Shown: positions 1 to 10,141, counted from the first letter of the stretch. The stretch is DNA of 42,945 nucleotides from Desulfurellaceae bacterium (GCA_021296095.1 JAGWBB010000010.1:1-42945); one strand, 5' to 3'. Notes: generated by a model from the sequence alone, not told the origin. Program-made: numbers and translations.

Positions 1-659
1 TTCACGTGCGGCACCCCAGCGATGAGACACGGAAAGGCCCACAGATAGCCCGGCAAGCCGTGGGGAACGGGCAAAAAGTTAAAATCGTAGCGCTGCCGGC
101 CAAACCCGTCCCAGTTGGTGTCGGCCACCGGCACGTCACACATCACCGCCCTGCCGAGCGGCAGGGGCGGTGCGCCGACGAGTCGCTGGCGCACCCGACT
201 GCCCGAACCGTCCGCCCCGACAAGAACCCGGGTCCGGTAGGTCTGCTTATCAGTGACAAGGCGGACGCTGTCCGGCTCTCGCACCACATCGATCAGCTTC
301 TCGGCCTGGCGGACCTCGGCTCCCCGCTCCTCGGCGGCGCGGACCAGCAAGAAGTCAAATTCGTTGCGCCGGACAATCGAACACAGGCCGCCGTCCTCGC
401 ACACCACCTGCCGCTCGGGCGGCACCCGAACAAACGCCCGGTCAACCGTCACATGGGGGATGCTGAGCGGGACATCAAGCTCATCGAGACAGTTGAGGGT
501 ATGCGGAATGAGCCCGCCGGCGCAGATCTTGTCGCGGGGATGGCGGGCCTTGTCGAGCAGCAGGATATTGCCCCGCAGCTGCGGCTCGGCCTTCAGCAGA
601 GACAGGGCCGTGGCCGTCCCGGCCGGCCCGGTCCCGACGATCGCGACATCGTAGGTCAC
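1..659 (-). CDS. FAD-dependent oxidoreductase, geranylgeranyl-reductase-like (3' part cut by window edge)
   Basis: The first 219 codons are visible and the C-terminus lies outside the window. Translation from a GTG at 659 gives an N-terminal Rossmann motif, VAIVGTGPAGTATA (about residues 5-18), for FAD binding. It is followed by the DKARHPRDKICAGGL stretch, which matches the 'K.R.K.CGGG' region of the geranylgeranyl reductase / group A flavin monooxygenase family, and by VLVGADGSGSRVR (about residue 150), the second flavin/NAD(P)-contact motif. The start lies 3 nt after the stop of the B12-binding subunit gene, so both are probably co-transcribed. The substrate (isoprenoid, quinone or other) cannot be decided without the C-terminal half. 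Confidence 0.8.
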   Translation of the reverse strand, partial: MTYDVAIVGTGPAGTATALSLLKAEPQLRGNILLLDKARHPRDKICAGGLIPHTLNCLDELDVPLSIPHVTVDRAFVRVPPERQVVCEDGGLCSIVRRNEFDFLLVRAAEERGAEVRQAEKLIDVVREPDSVRLVTDKQTYRTRVLVGADGSGSRVRQRLVGAPPLPLGRAVMCDVPVADTNWDGFGRQRYDFNFLPVPHGLPGYLWAFPCLIAGVPHV

Positions 660-662
660 GCC

Positions 663-1079
663 TCAGACCACCCCGGCCCGCGGTTCCACGTACTCGTGAA
701 TCCAGTCGACAATGGTCTGGGTACTCGCCCCAGGCGTGAAGATCTCTTTGACCCCGGCCTGTTTGAGCTGAGGGATATCGTCATCGGGCACGATCCCGCC
801 GCCAAAGACCGCGATGTCCTCAGCCCCGCGCTCGTCGAGCGCTTTCATGATGGCCGGAAAGAGCGTCATGTGCGCCCCGGACAGAATGCTCAGCCCGATG
901 GCGTCCACGTCTTCCTGGACGGCAGCCTCGGCGATCATCTCCGGCGTCTGATGGAGGCCGGTGTAAATCACCTCAAAACCCGCGTCGCGCAGGGCGCGGG
1001 CAATAATCTTGGCCCCTCTATCGTGGCCGTCCAAGCCAGCTTTGGCCACCAGAATGCGTAACACGTTCTTGTCGGACAC
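663..1079 (-). CDS. B12-binding small subunit of acyl-CoA mutase
   Basis: This 138-aa protein is a stand-alone cobalamin-binding domain of the methylmalonyl/isobutyryl-CoA mutase family. It has the DGHDRG motif (DxHxxG, about residues 17-22, whose His is the lower axial cobalt ligand), SILSG (about 64-68) and a GGG turn (about 93-95). Its length matches split mutases (IcmB-type about 136 aa), in which a separate large subunit carries the substrate barrel. That large subunit lies 82 nt upstream in the same direction. The start is GTG at 1079, preceded by GGAGGG at a good distance. The DNA shows a mutase partner; whether the enzyme acts on methylmalonyl-CoA or isobutyryl-CoA depends on the large subunit. 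Confidence 0.92.
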   Translation of the reverse strand: MSDKNVLRILVAKAGLDGHDRGAKIIARALRDAGFEVIYTGLHQTPEMIAEAAVQEDVDAIGLSILSGAHMTLFPAIMKALDERGAEDIAVFGGGIVPDDDIPQLKQAGVKEIFTPGASTQTIVDWIHEYVEPRAGVV

Positions 1080-1161
1080 AGAAACCCTCCGTCATGGCGA
1101 TTCGAGGCGGTTCATCCTGGCCTGTGGACCAGGCAGAGCGGATGAGACCCCCCTGTCAGAC

Positions 1162-2799
1162 TTACAACCAAGCCGGGTCGCGGTAGACCCCAAACACATC
1201 ACGGTAGACATCCGAGATTTCGCCCAGGGTACACGAGGCTTTGACCGCCTCAATCAGCGGCGGCATCAGATTGGTGCCATTGCGGGCTGCGGCATGCACC
1301 CGGCCCAGATGTTCGCTGACCGCAGTCTGGTTACGTTCGGCCTTGATCTTTTTGACCCGCTCAATCTGGCTGCGCTCCACCTCGGGCTCGATTTTGAGAA
1401 GCTCGAGCGGGCGTTCCTCGGGCGGGACCTGATACTTGTTGACGCCGACGATGATCTTCTCCTCGGCGTCGAGCTGCTGCTGGTAGCGGTAGGCCGAGTC
1501 GGCGATCTCCTTCTGCGGATAGCCGGTATTGATGGCGTTGATGATCCCGCCCAACTCATCAATCCGATCAATATAGGCGAAGGCGTCTTGTTCGATGCGG
1601 TCGGTCAGGGCCTCAATCGCCCAGCTGCCGCCCAGGGGATCAATCGTGTTGGTCACCCCACTCTCTTCGGCAATGATCTGCTGGGTTCGCAGAGCAACCA
1701 TCACCGCCTGCTCGGTCGGCAGGGCCAGGGTTTCGTCCATCGAGTTGGTGTGCAGCGACTGGGTGCCGCCCAACACCCCGGCCAGGGCCTGGACGGCCAC
1801 CCGGACGACATTATTCATCGGCTGCTGGGCGGTCAGGCTCACCCCGGCCGTCTGGCAGTGGGTGCGCAGCAGCAGCGATTTGGGCTGCTTGGCGCCAAAG
1901 CGTTCCTTCATGATCTTGGCCCACATGCGCCGGGCCGCCCGCAGCTTGGCGATTTCCTCAAAGAAGTCATTATGGAGGTCAAAGAAGAAAGACAGCCGGG
2001 GCGCGAACTCATCAACGTCCAGGCCGCGCTCCAGAGCTGCCTGCACATAGCCGATGCCGTCGGCCAGGGTAAAGGCCAGTTCCTGGACCGCGGTCGAGCC
2101 GGCCTCACGAATGTGGTAGCCGGAGATCGACACCGCGTGCCAGCGCGGCACCTGTTTGGCGCAGAATTCGATCATATCAGTCACAATCCGCACCGCCGGC
2201 TCAGGCGGACAGATCCACTCTTTCTGGGCGATATACTCCTTGAGCATATCGTTCTGGATCGTCCCCCCCAGCTGCTCGCGCGGCACGCCCTGCTGGTCGG
2301 CCACCGCGATATACATGGCCAGGATGATGCTGGCCGTACAGTTGACCGTCATCGAGGTGGTCACCTGATCGAGCGGAATCCCGTCGAACAGACGTTTCAT
2401 ATCGTTCAGGGTCGAGACCGACACGCCCTCGCGGCCGACCTCGCCCAGTGAGCGGGGACTGTCGGCGTCGTAGCCCATCAGAACCGGCATATCAAAGGCC
2501 GTGGACAGACCGTTCTGGCCCTCCGACAGCAGCAGCCGAAAGCGCCGGTTGGTATCCTCGGGCGTCCCGAAACCGGCAAACTGGCGCATGGTCCAGAACT
2601 TGCCGCGGTACATATTCGGGTACACCCCACGGGTATACGGGTATTCGCCCGGCAGGCCGATGTCCCGCTCATAGTCCGTCCCGTTCTTGTCTTCGGGGGT
2701 GTACAGCGGCGCGACCTCCATATCGGAGATGGTCGAAAAACGTTCCAGCCGTTCGCCCTGCCTGGGATACTTCTGGGTCAGCCATTCGTGTTTGTTCAT
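1162..2799 (-). CDS. B12-dependent acyl-CoA mutase large subunit (methylmalonyl-/isobutyryl-CoA mutase family)
   Basis: This 545-aa catalytic barrel subunit contains [12 protein letters not shown] (about 53-64), [11 protein letters not shown] (69-79), [12 protein letters not shown] (179-190), [11 protein letters not shown] (His229, the His244 equivalent) and HTNSMDE. It rearranges the carbon skeleton of an acyl-CoA using adenosylcobalamin bound by the separate small subunit. Size and split architecture fit both archaeal-type methylmalonyl-CoA mutase and IcmA. Phe74 sits where classical methylmalonyl-CoA mutases have Tyr89, and Gln192 where they have the carboxylate-binding Arg207. Both substitutions are those described for isobutyryl-CoA mutase (Phe80/Gln198), so the methylmalonyl label is doubtful. 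The ATG at 2799 follows a strong AAGGAGG. No MeaB/ArgK chaperone gene is in the window. Confidence 0.93.
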   Translation of the reverse strand: MNKHEWLTQKYPRQGERLERFSTISDMEVAPLYTPEDKNGTDYERDIGLPGEYPYTRGVYPNMYRGKFWTMRQFAGFGTPEDTNRRFRLLLSEGQNGLSTAFDMPVLMGYDADSPRSLGEVGREGVSVSTLNDMKRLFDGIPLDQVTTSMTVNCTASIILAMYIAVADQQGVPREQLGGTIQNDMLKEYIAQKEWICPPEPAVRIVTDMIEFCAKQVPRWHAVSISGYHIREAGSTAVQELAFTLADGIGYVQAALERGLDVDEFAPRLSFFFDLHNDFFEEIAKLRAARRMWAKIMKERFGAKQPKSLLLRTHCQTAGVSLTAQQPMNNVVRVAVQALAGVLGGTQSLHTNSMDETLALPTEQAVMVALRTQQIIAEESGVTNTIDPLGGSWAIEALTDRIEQDAFAYIDRIDELGGIINAINTGYPQKEIADSAYRYQQQLDAEEKIIVGVNKYQVPPEERPLELLKIEPEVERSQIERVKKIKAERNQTAVSEHLGRVHAAARNGTNLMPPLIEAVKASCTLGEISDVYRDVFGVYRDPAWL

Positions 2800-2880
2800 C
2801 GATCCTCCTTAACAACGGAAAGTCGGCGCATGACACCTGCTCGGACCACGGTCGGAACACACGCCTTTCCGATCCCGGCT

Positions 2881-2908
2881 ATCTTAACCTGCCCGGCTCA
2901 GAGATCAA
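2881..2908 (-). promoter_or_regulatory. Predicted sigma70 promoter of the acyl-CoA mutase operon
   Basis: Read on the minus strand, TTGATC (2908-2903) and TAAGAT (2886-2881) are separated by 16 bp. They lie in the 242-bp gap between the mutase gene and the terminator of the preceding operon, giving a leader of about 75 nt. Called by eye from consensus similarity only. Confidence 0.45.
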
Positions 2909-2977
2909 CTGTCGGGGAGAGCGTCTTGGCCGAACGACAGGTCGGGCTTCCCTCTCCTCCCCGGCAGGCAAGCGCAT

Positions 2978-3003
2978 CAAAAAAGACACGGCTTGGCGTG
3001 TCT
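2978..3003 (-). terminator. Intrinsic terminator after enoyl-CoA hydratase
   Basis: On the minus strand, AGACACG and CGTGTCT form a perfect 7-bp stem with a 6-nt loop, followed directly by a run of T. It lies about 40 nt past the stop of the enoyl-CoA hydratase gene and separates the alaC-to-hydratase operon from the mutase operon. Confidence 0.85.
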
Positions 3004-3041
3004 CTCCTCTACAGGGGACGCTTCGGTGGCGGGCTACGCCC

Positions 3042-3824
3042 TCACTTGCCCGTGAACTTGGCCGCGCGCTTTTCCAGAAAGGCGGCCATGCCTTCCCGCT
3101 TGTCCTCGGTCGCAAAGGTCATGGCAAACGCCTCGGCCTCGAATCGGCTGGCGTTGGCGATGTCCATGTCGATCCCCGAATTGATCGCGGCCTTGGCCTG
3201 ACGAATGGCGATCGGTGGCTTGGTCGCAATTTTTTGGGCCAGGGCTTTGGCCTCGGTCAGCAGATCGGCCAGGGGCACAACGCGGTTGGCGATGCCGTAG
3301 CGCAGCGCGGTCTCGGCGTCGATCATATCGCCGGTGTAGATCAGCTCGCGGGCCAGCGGCAGACCGATCCGGCGGGCCAGGCGCTGGGTGCCGCCAAAGC
3401 CCGGAATCACCCCCAGGTTGATCTCGGGCTGCCCGAACTTGGCCGTGTCCGCAGCAAGAATCAGATCGCAGGCCAGGGCCAGCTCGGTTCCGCCGCCCAG
3501 GGCAAAGCCGTTGACTGCGGCAATCACCGGGATGGGCAGTTCTTCGAGAGTTCGACCGACATTCAGGCCACTACTCGCAAACGCTTTGCCTTCGAGCGGC
3601 GACATCTCAACCATGGCCGAAATGTCGGCCCCGGCCACAAACGCCCGCTCGCCCGCGCCGGTGATAATCAGGCAGCGAATCGAGGCGTCGGGGCGCACCT
3701 GTTCGAGGCAGGCCGCAATTTCCTGCACGGTGGCCGGGTTGAGCGCGTTCAGGCTTTTGGGCCGATTGACGGTCAGGATGCCGACCGCGCCGTCCTGTTC
3801 AAACACAATATTCTCATAGGCCAT
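3042..3824 (-). CDS. Enoyl-CoA hydratase/isomerase (crotonase family)
   Basis: This 260-aa protein has the full crotonase signature: NRPKSLNALNP near the N-terminus, an oxyanion-hole AGADISAM (about 65), NGFALGGGTELALACD (about 105-120), and FGQPEINLGVIPGFGGTQRL (about 130-150). The last segment carries both catalytic Glu positions of true hydratases, ELALACD and PEINLG. It should hydrate trans-2-enoyl-CoA in fatty-acid or related acyl-CoA breakdown. I chose the ATG at 3824, one base after the glpX stop, because GGAG lies at the right distance; a longer frame to 3848 would run back into glpX. It is the last gene of the operon, before a clear terminator. Confidence 0.93.
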   Translation of the reverse strand: MAYENIVFEQDGAVGILTVNRPKSLNALNPATVQEIAACLEQVRPDASIRCLIITGAGERAFVAGADISAMVEMSPLEGKAFASSGLNVGRTLEELPIPVIAAVNGFALGGGTELALACDLILAADTAKFGQPEINLGVIPGFGGTQRLARRIGLPLARELIYTGDMIDAETALRYGIANRVVPLADLLTEAKALAQKIATKPPIAIRQAKAAINSGIDMDIANASRFEAEAFAMTFATEDKREGMAAFLEKRAAKFTGK

Positions 3825-3825
3825 C

Positions 3826-4782
3826 TTAATACTCCGGGTGTTGCTCAAAGTGGTGAAAGGTTTCCAGCAGCCGCAGGGTTCGGGTCTCAGACCGCACTAC
3901 GACCGAATTGGTCATCGCCCCCCCGCTGTAGAAGCGCACACCGGTCAGATAGCCACCGGTCGTCACCCCGGTAGCGGCAAACATGACATTCCCTCCGGCC
4001 AGCTCTTCGGTGCCATACTTCTTGCGAAAGTCATAGATATCCAGATCGTGCAGCTGCTTGGCCTCGTCCTCATTGCGGGGCCGAAAACGCCCCTGGATTT
4101 CGCCGCCAATACAGCGCAGCGCGGCCGCAGCCAACACGCCCTGGGCTGCCCCGCCAATGCCCATCAGCAAATCGACTCCGGCCGGTTCGTGGGTGGTGGC
4201 CAGGGCGGCCGACAGGTCGCCATCGCCGATCAGTTTGACCCGGGTGCCGAGCCGGCGCAGCTCGCCGATCAGAGCTTCGTTGCGGGGGCGATCCAGCACG
4301 ACCACCGTCAGGTTGGAGACGGGTACCCCCTTGGCCTTGGCCACCGCCAACAGGTTGTCTTCAACCGGCTTGTCCAGATCGATCTCGCCCTGGCCCTCCG
4401 GCCCGACCGCAATCTTGTCCATGTGACAGTTGGGCGGGCAGCGCAGAAAGCCGCCCGGCTCGGCGGCCGCGATGACCGAGATGGCGTCCGACGAACCGGT
4501 CGCACACGAGGTCGCGCCCTCCAGGGCGTCGAGCGCCAGCTCAATAGGCGGCCCGGAGCCGTTGCCCAGCTTCTCGCCAACGTACAGCATGGGAATCGCC
4601 TCTTCCTCACCCTCGCCGATGACGATCTGGCCGTCGCACTCAATAACCGAAAACAGGCTGTGCATGGCTTCGGCCGCAGCATAATCGGCCTCAACTTCGT
4701 CTCCCCGGCCCATCAGTCGGGCCGACGCCAGGGCCGCAGCTTCGGTGAGCCGGACCATTTCGAGGGCGAGGTTGCGTTCCAT
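3826..4782 (-). CDS. glpX: Class II fructose-1,6-bisphosphatase
   Basis: This 318-aa GlpX-type phosphatase shows the metal-binding set GQIVIGEGEEEAIPMLYVGE (about 51-70), LALDALEGATSCATG (about 82-96) and HMDKIAVG (about 121). It hydrolyses fructose-1,6-bisphosphate, and in many GlpX enzymes sedoheptulose-1,7-bisphosphate, in gluconeogenesis. DPLEG of classical GlpX is DALEG here, but the metal-binding Asp and Glu are kept. It starts 12 nt after apgM ends and is followed within 2 nt by the hydratase gene, so it lies in the alaC-hom-thrC-apgM operon. Coupling to apgM, another glycolytic/gluconeogenic enzyme, makes sense. Confidence 0.93.
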   Translation of the reverse strand: MERNLALEMVRLTEAAALASARLMGRGDEVEADYAAAEAMHSLFSVIECDGQIVIGEGEEEAIPMLYVGEKLGNGSGPPIELALDALEGATSCATGSSDAISVIAAAEPGGFLRCPPNCHMDKIAVGPEGQGEIDLDKPVEDNLLAVAKAKGVPVSNLTVVVLDRPRNEALIGELRRLGTRVKLIGDGDLSAALATTHEPAGVDLLMGIGGAAQGVLAAAALRCIGGEIQGRFRPRNEDEAKQLHDLDIYDFRKKYGTEELAGGNVMFAATGVTTGGYLTGVRFYSGGAMTNSVVVRSETRTLRLLETFHHFEQHPEY

Positions 4783-4794
4783 ACGCTTCCGACC

Positions 4795-6024
4795 TCAGGC
4801 ATCCGCGCCAATGGCCTGGCCGCGGATGAAGCGGGGCATGATGTGCCAGGCCTGGGGGACGACGAGTCCGGTCTGCTTGGCGCTCGACTCGTTGTAGGCC
4901 ACGTCCCGAGGGGGAGCGTTTTGCCACTCGCGCGACGACACCACGGCAAACGGCACCGGGTCGTCGGAGTGGGTCTTGATGGCGACCGGGGTCGCGTGAT
5001 CAGGCATCAGCAACAGCCGCCACTCGGCAAAGCGGCCGAGCCCTTCCAGGATGGTGCCGACAACCTTGTGGTCAAAATCCTCAAGCGCCTGGACCTTTTT
5101 GTCGGCCGCGCCCATGTGCCCGGCCTCGTCGGTGGCCTCGACGTGCAAAAACAGGAAGTCTTTGTGCCTGAGTGCCTCCAGGCCATACTCGGCCTTGCCC
5201 AGATAGTTGGTGTCCAGAAAACCGGTCGCGCCGGGTACCAGAATCACCTCCAGGCCGGCCAGCACGCCGATACCGCGGACCAGATCAACGGCCGAGATGA
5301 CCGCGCCGTGGAGCCCGAACTGTTCGTGCAGGGTGGGCACCGCAGGCCGTCGGCCCTGGCCCCACAGCCAGATGCCGGAGGCCGGAGTCTGGCCCTGCTC
5401 GCGCCGCCGTAGGTTGACCGGATGCTCGGCAAAAATCTCGCGCGAGGCCTCCATCAAGGCGCACAGCCGCTCGGCGCCCTGGCCGTGGGGGAAATGGCCG
5501 GCGAGCGGCTTATCAGTGATGTCGTGGGGCGGGGTCGTGGTCATGGCTTCCGTGCCGTTGTGCCAGACCAGCAGGTGCCGGTAACTCATCCCGGGGTAAA
5601 AGCGCAGCTCGGCTCCGCCGAGTTCAGCGTTCAGCGCGTCGATCAGCTCGGCCGCCTCTTCACTCGGAATATGACCGGCCGTAAAATCGTGCATCACCTC
5701 GCGGCCGTCGGCCTGGGTGGCAAAGCTGACCAGATTGCACCGAAAGGCAATGTCGGTCGGCCCCAACTCGACCCCCATGCTGGCCGCCTCAATCGGTGAG
5801 CGGCCGGTGTGATAGTCGCGCGGGTCAAAACCGAGCAGACTCATCGTGCCCACATCGCTGCCGGGCGGATAGCCGTCGGGAATCGTGTGGGTCAGCCCCA
5901 GCCTGCCGCGGGCCGCAATCCGGTCCATATTGGGGGTGTGGGCATACTCGAGGGGAGTTTTATGACCCAGCTCCGGTACCGGCCAATCGGCCATGCCATC
6001 ACCTTGCAGCACGACGTACTTCAT
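4795..6024 (-). CDS. apgM: Cofactor-independent phosphoglycerate mutase, archaeal type
   Basis: This 409-aa member of the alkaline-phosphatase superfamily interconverts 2- and 3-phosphoglycerate without 2,3-BPG. Visible metal and nucleophile motifs are VLQGDGMAD at the N-terminus, PPGSDVGTMSLLGFDP (about 53-68, containing the Ser nucleophile), and EATDEAGHMG followed by DHATPVA (about 315 to 360) for the second metal site. Family members usually read GSDVAN; GSDVGT is a small deviation. In several deltaproteobacteria apgM follows alaC/hom, as here. The ATG at 6024 has GAGGAAG upstream. The sequence is closer to aPGAM than to the longer bacterial GpmI (about 510 aa). Confidence 0.93.
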   Translation of the reverse strand: MKYVVLQGDGMADWPVPELGHKTPLEYAHTPNMDRIAARGRLGLTHTIPDGYPPGSDVGTMSLLGFDPRDYHTGRSPIEAASMGVELGPTDIAFRCNLVSFATQADGREVMHDFTAGHIPSEEAAELIDALNAELGGAELRFYPGMSYRHLLVWHNGTEAMTTTPPHDITDKPLAGHFPHGQGAERLCALMEASREIFAEHPVNLRRREQGQTPASGIWLWGQGRRPAVPTLHEQFGLHGAVISAVDLVRGIGVLAGLEVILVPGATGFLDTNYLGKAEYGLEALRHKDFLFLHVEATDEAGHMGAADKKVQALEDFDHKVVGTILEGLGRFAEWRLLLMPDHATPVAIKTHSDDPVPFAVVSSREWQNAPPRDVAYNESSAKQTGLVVPQAWHIMPRFIRGQAIGADA

Positions 6025-6094
6025 ACCAGCTTCCTCAGTCCGGGGTGCTCACCCCGTCACTCAGTCAACGATCCCGGCTGGGATCGGGGGTGCA

Positions 6095-7480
6095 TCAGTG
6101 GCTACTGTTTTCCAGGGCACGAAAAATCGCGTCCCGGGCGTGTTCATAGTCGGCCGCCAGTTCGACCGGCCGGTTGGCGTAGCGCGAGGCGACGCCCCGC
6201 AGCTTGCCCTCGTGGTAGCGCCGCTTGAAATCGGTGAATTTGAGCCCGTGGGCGGTCGAGATGACAATGACACGCTCACGGGCGGTGATCACGCCGCGCT
6301 TGAGCAGCTTGAGCAGGACGGCCAGTCCGACCCCGGTGTGGGGGCAGTTGAACAGGCCGGTCCGATCAGCCAGGGCTGCGGCGTCGGCCAGCTCTTCTTC
6401 GGTCGCCTGCTCGACAATACTGCTCTCAAACGCCTTGAGGGTCTTGATCGCCTTGTGCACGCTGACCGGATCGCCGATCTGAATGGCCGACGCCAGGGTT
6501 TTTTTGGCCCGCACCGGCCGGTACGACTCAAAGCCCCGGACATAGCTGCGGTACAGCGGATTGGCCCGGGCAGCCTGGGCGCACACCAGGCGCGGCAGCC
6601 GATCAATCAGGCCGACATCCCGCAGGAGCAAAAATCCGCGACCAATGGCCGTGATATTGCCCAGATTGCCGCCCGGCACGATCACCACCTCGGGCACTTC
6701 CCAGTCAAACTGCTGGACGATCTCCAGCGAAATCGTCTTCTGGCCTTCCAGCCGCAGGCTGTTCATGGAGTTGGCCAGATAGATGTTTTCCCTGGTGCAC
6801 AGCTCGCGCACGACCCGCATACAGCCGTCAAAGTCGGTGTCCAGGGACAGGGTCAGGGCACCGTTGGCCATGGGTTGAATCAGCTGGGCGGTCGAGACCT
6901 TGTTGCGGGGCAGAATAACGATGGCCGGAATGTCGGCCGCAGCACAATAGGCGGCCAGGGCGGCCGAGGTATCGCCGGTCGAGGCGCAGGCCACGGCCGG
7001 GATACGCGTCCCCTCGGCAATCATCTGCTTGACCATGGAGACCAGGACGGTCATGCCCAGGTCCTTGAACGATCCGGTATGGGCGGTCCCACACTGCTTG
7101 ACCCACAGGTCTTCGAGCCCGATCTGATGGCCCAGCCGCTCGGCCCAGAACAGGTTGGAGCCGCCCTCATAGGTGGACACGACATTGCCGTTGTCGACCG
7201 CCGGGCACACCATCTCCTTCTTGCCCCACACCCCGCTGCCATAGGGGTAGGTGGTCCGTCGGTAGCGATCATCAAACAGCCGTTTCCAGTCCTCGGGCGG
7301 GCGGGTTCTGAGCGCATCCAGATCGTGCTGAACATCGAGCAGACTGCCACACTTGGGACAGTAATACATGATCTGATTGAGCGGCCACTGCCCGCTACAG
7401 CCGGATGCGCAGCCAAACCAGGCCCGAAACGGGGGCGGTGTCGATACAGCCAGAGGTTCAGCAAACGCGCCGTCAGCCAT
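6095..7480 (-). CDS. thrC: Threonine synthase
   Basis: This 461-aa PLP enzyme converts O-phosphohomoserine to threonine. It starts with a zinc-ribbon-like segment (CASGC...CPKCGS, about residues 25-46) typical of the plant/archaeal-type enzyme. GSFKDLGMT (about 136) contains the PLP lysine, and [11 protein letters not shown] (about 265) is the phosphate-binding loop. I chose the ATG at 7480 over the longer frame (7528) because AAGGAGG ends 8 nt before it and the longer frame would overlap the end of hom. It follows hom by 28 nt; together with alaC the cluster covers aspartate-family amino acids. Confidence 0.94.
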   Translation of the reverse strand: MADGAFAEPLAVSTPPPFRAWFGCASGCSGQWPLNQIMYYCPKCGSLLDVQHDLDALRTRPPEDWKRLFDDRYRRTTYPYGSGVWGKKEMVCPAVDNGNVVSTYEGGSNLFWAERLGHQIGLEDLWVKQCGTAHTGSFKDLGMTVLVSMVKQMIAEGTRIPAVACASTGDTSAALAAYCAAADIPAIVILPRNKVSTAQLIQPMANGALTLSLDTDFDGCMRVVRELCTRENIYLANSMNSLRLEGQKTISLEIVQQFDWEVPEVVIVPGGNLGNITAIGRGFLLLRDVGLIDRLPRLVCAQAARANPLYRSYVRGFESYRPVRAKKTLASAIQIGDPVSVHKAIKTLKAFESSIVEQATEEELADAAALADRTGLFNCPHTGVGLAVLLKLLKRGVITARERVIVISTAHGLKFTDFKRRYHEGKLRGVASRYANRPVELAADYEHARDAIFRALENSSH

Positions 7481-7508
7481 AAGACGTCCCTCCTTCTCCC
7501 CAAGGCTG

Positions 7509-8828
7509 CTAGCCGAGATTTTCTTCAATGCGGACGCACACCGCCTGGCCCTCGACGACCGGCAGCTGGTTCACCTGCCGGAGGGCGGCTTTGAGGTTGC
7601 GCTCACCCGCAGCATGGGTACGGATGACCAGGGGGACAGACGCGTCACTATTGCTGCGCCCGCGCTGAATGACCGAAGCGATGCTGATCGACTGCTCGGC
7701 CAGCCTGCCGGCAATGGCGGCCAACACTCCCGGCCGGTCGGCAACCTGGAAGCGGACATAGTACTCGCTCACGACCTCGTCCATAGGGCGGATCGGCGCG
7801 CTGCGCAACTCTTTCCAGGCATAGCCCAGGCCGGGCAGTTGACGGGCCGAGGCCAGGCCGCAGGTCCGGGTCGCGTCCAGAATATCCGAGACCACCGCCG
7901 CCGCAGTCGGCGGGCCACCCGCCCCACGGCCGAAATACAATGAGGAACCGAGGGCCTGGCCCTGGACAAAAATCGCGTTATAGGCGCCGCCCACCCCGGC
8001 CAGCAGGCTGCGCTGGGGCACCATAGTCGGATGGACGCGCAGCTCGACCAGACCGTCCTCCTGCTTGGCAATCGCCAGCAGCTTGATCTCGTAGCCGAAT
8101 TCTCGGGCAAACAGGATATCGGTCTGGCTCAGCTGGCGGATACCCTCGGTGTAGACCGCGTCAAAGGGCACCCGCACGCCAAAGGCCAGCATGGCCAGCA
8201 GGGTCAGCTTCTGGGCTGCATCAATGCCGTCAATGTCGAAACTGGGGTCAGCCTCGGCCAGACCCTCGTCCTGCGCGCTGCGCAGGGCCGTCTCAAACTC
8301 GGCGTCCTGCTCCCGCATCATGGTCAGGATGTAATTACAGGTGCCGTTCACAATCCCGAACAGGGCGTGATTCTGGTCGGCCGCCAGACTCTCGCGCAGG
8401 GTGCGCAGAATGGGAATCCCGCCGGCCACACTGGCCTCAAAGCCGAGCGGCACGCCACGTTCTTCGGCCGCCGAAAAAATCTCCTCACCGTGCACGGCCA
8501 GCAGGGCCTTGTTGGCGGTCACCACCGCCTTGCCAGCCTCAAGAGCGGCCAGCAACAGAGAGCGGGCCGGCTCGGTGCCGCCGATCAGCTCAACCACCAG
8601 CTCGACTTCGGGATCGCGGGCCACCGCCCAAGGGTCTGTTGACAGACGGGCGCCGCTCAGGTCGGGGTGCGGTTTGGTATGAATGCTGCGGCTGGCCACA
8701 TGGACGAGGCGTAAGCGGCAGTTCCGTTTGCGGGCCAGAGCGTCGGCGTTCTGCTCCAGCAGGCGGACAACCTCGCTGCCCACCGTGCCCAGGCCGATGA
8801 GACCCAGCCTCAGCTCACCCGCTGCCAC
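7509..8828 (-). CDS. hom: Homoserine dehydrogenase with C-terminal ACT domain
   Basis: This 439-aa enzyme reduces aspartate semialdehyde to homoserine. [14 protein letters not shown] (about 8-21) is the NAD(P)-binding loop, [10 protein letters not shown] (about 100) and [11 protein letters not shown] (about 137) are family signatures, and [10 protein letters not shown] (about 165) with [17 protein letters not shown] (about 197-213) form the substrate pocket. The last 80 residues, starting near [18 protein letters not shown], are an ACT domain, usually for threonine feedback. The start is GTG at 8828, overlapping the alaC end by 19 nt, which suggests translational coupling. No good Shine-Dalgarno is visible. 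Confidence 0.94.
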   Translation of the reverse strand: MAAGELRLGLIGLGTVGSEVVRLLEQNADALARKRNCRLRLVHVASRSIHTKPHPDLSGARLSTDPWAVARDPEVELVVELIGGTEPARSLLLAALEAGKAVVTANKALLAVHGEEIFSAAEERGVPLGFEASVAGGIPILRTLRESLAADQNHALFGIVNGTCNYILTMMREQDAEFETALRSAQDEGLAEADPSFDIDGIDAAQKLTLLAMLAFGVRVPFDAVYTEGIRQLSQTDILFAREFGYEIKLLAIAKQEDGLVELRVHPTMVPQRSLLAGVGGAYNAIFVQGQALGSSLYFGRGAGGPPTAAAVVSDILDATRTCGLASARQLPGLGYAWKELRSAPIRPMDEVVSEYYVRFQVADRPGVLAAIAGRLAEQSISIASVIQRGRSNSDASVPLVIRTHAAGERNLKAALRQVNQLPVVEGQAVCVRIEENLG

Positions 8829-10036
8829 GCCGACCCCACGTTTGCGTCGTTGACGGCACGCTTGTCCGCCCCGCCAAAGGCCCGGCGGATGCCCCGGATA
8901 GCCTGGCGGGTACGCTGCTCATTCTCAATCAGGGCGAAGCGGACAAAGTCATCCCCATACGGGCCAAAACCGATTCCCGGCGAGACCGACACCTTGGCCT
9001 CGGTCAGCAGGAACTTGGCGAAGTCCATGGAGCCCATTTCCCGAAACGGCTCGGGCACCGGAGCCCAGACAAACATCGTGCCCCGGGGCTTGGGGATATG
9101 CCAGCCCAGCCGTTCCAGGCCGTCGATCAGCACATCGCGCCGCACCAGGTAGCGCTGGCGAATCTCTTCGACGCAGTCCTGGGGTCCGTTCAGAGCGTGA
9201 ATGGCCGCAATCTGTATGGGCTGGAAAATACCGTAGTCAAAATAGCTCTTGAGGCGGCTGAGGGCGGTCAGGGCTTCGGGGTTGCCGCAGGCAAAGCCGA
9301 CCCGCCAGCCCGGCATATTGTACGACTTGGACAGGGTGAAAAACTCGACCCCAATATCTTTTGCGCCCGGCACCTGCAGAAAACTCGGCGGGCGGTAGCC
9401 GTCAAAAAACAGGTCGGCGTAGGCAAAATCGTGGACCACAAACAGATCATTGTCCCGCGCAAAATCGACCACGCGCTCAAAGAACTCCAGTTCGACGACC
9501 GTCGTGGTCGGATTATGGGGAAAGTTGATCAACAGCATCTTGGGTTTCGGCCAGCACTGACGTACGGTTTCCTGCAGCGAGGCGAAGAAGTCCTGGCCGG
9601 GCATCAGCGGCACGACCCGCAGGTCGGCGTTGGCCATCACAATCGAGTACTGGTGGATGGGATAGGTCGGGCTGGGACAGATGGCGACCTCACCCGGCCC
9701 CAGGATGGCCAGGGCGAGGTGTGACAGCCCCTCTTTTGAGCCGATGGTCACCACCGCTTCGGAGTCTGGATCGAGCTCAACATCGAAGCGACGCCGATAC
9801 CAGTCACAAATCGCCGCGCGCAGTTTATAGATGCCGCGTGAGCTGGAGTAGCGGTGATTCTGGGATTTGTTGGCCGCCTCGACCAGTTTATCGACCACGT
9901 GCCGAGGGGAGGCCTGGTCTGGATTACCCATGCCAAAATCAATAATATCCTCGCCGGCCCAGCGGGCCTCCATCTTCATCTTGTCGAGGGTGGCGAACAG
10001 GTAGGGCGGCAGTCGTTTGATGCGGGGAAATTCCAT
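8810..10036 (-). CDS. alaC: PLP-dependent aminotransferase class I/II (AlaC-like)
   Basis: This 408-aa fold-type I aminotransferase resembles AlaC (glutamate-pyruvate transaminase) more than AspC. The key features are [11 protein letters not shown] near residue 34, [13 protein letters not shown] (about 65), [10 protein letters not shown] (about 170), [15 protein letters not shown] (about 200) and the PLP-lysine motif [16 protein letters not shown] (about 234-249). AlaC relatives directly upstream of hom are common in deltaproteobacteria. It is the first gene of the operon and sits behind a well-formed promoter. Substrate choice (pyruvate versus LL-diaminopimelate-type) cannot be settled by eye. 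Confidence 0.9.
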   Translation of the reverse strand: MEFPRIKRLPPYLFATLDKMKMEARWAGEDIIDFGMGNPDQASPRHVVDKLVEAANKSQNHRYSSSRGIYKLRAAICDWYRRRFDVELDPDSEAVVTIGSKEGLSHLALAILGPGEVAICPSPTYPIHQYSIVMANADLRVVPLMPGQDFFASLQETVRQCWPKPKMLLINFPHNPTTTVVELEFFERVVDFARDNDLFVVHDFAYADLFFDGYRPPSFLQVPGAKDIGVEFFTLSKSYNMPGWRVGFACGNPEALTALSRLKSYFDYGIFQPIQIAAIHALNGPQDCVEEIRQRYLVRRDVLIDGLERLGWHIPKPRGTMFVWAPVPEPFREMGSMDFAKFLLTEAKVSVSPGIGFGPYGDDFVRFALIENEQRTRQAIRGIRRAFGGADKRAVNDANVGSAWQRVS

Positions 10037-10112
10037 GCGGGTTCAACCCACCTTTGCGTAAAACCTTTGGAACTGGGCGATCGTAGCACGCCCTGCGGTA
10101 GCGGTCTGTACG

Positions 10113-10141
10113 GATATAGTTGATTTCAGGCACAGGGTCAA
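10113..10141 (-). promoter_or_regulatory. Predicted sigma70 promoter of alaC-hom-thrC-apgM-glpX-hydratase operon
   Basis: On the minus strand, TTGACC (10141-10136) and TATATC (10118-10113) are separated by exactly 17 bp. Transcription would start near 10106, giving a 70-nt leader before alaC. It lies just past the rsmI stop. Confidence 0.6.

Noticed and set aside
6-1061. Long plus-strand reading frame opposite the FAD enzyme and B12 subunit
   Set aside because: It is the antisense shadow of two clearly conserved minus-strand genes; its translation has no domain and is Arg/Gly/His-rich, as expected in GC-rich DNA.
2448-3974. 508-codon plus-strand frame across the mutase start, intergenic gap and hydratase
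   Set aside because: It crosses a promoter, a terminator and two conserved opposite-strand genes, and shows no recognisable motif.
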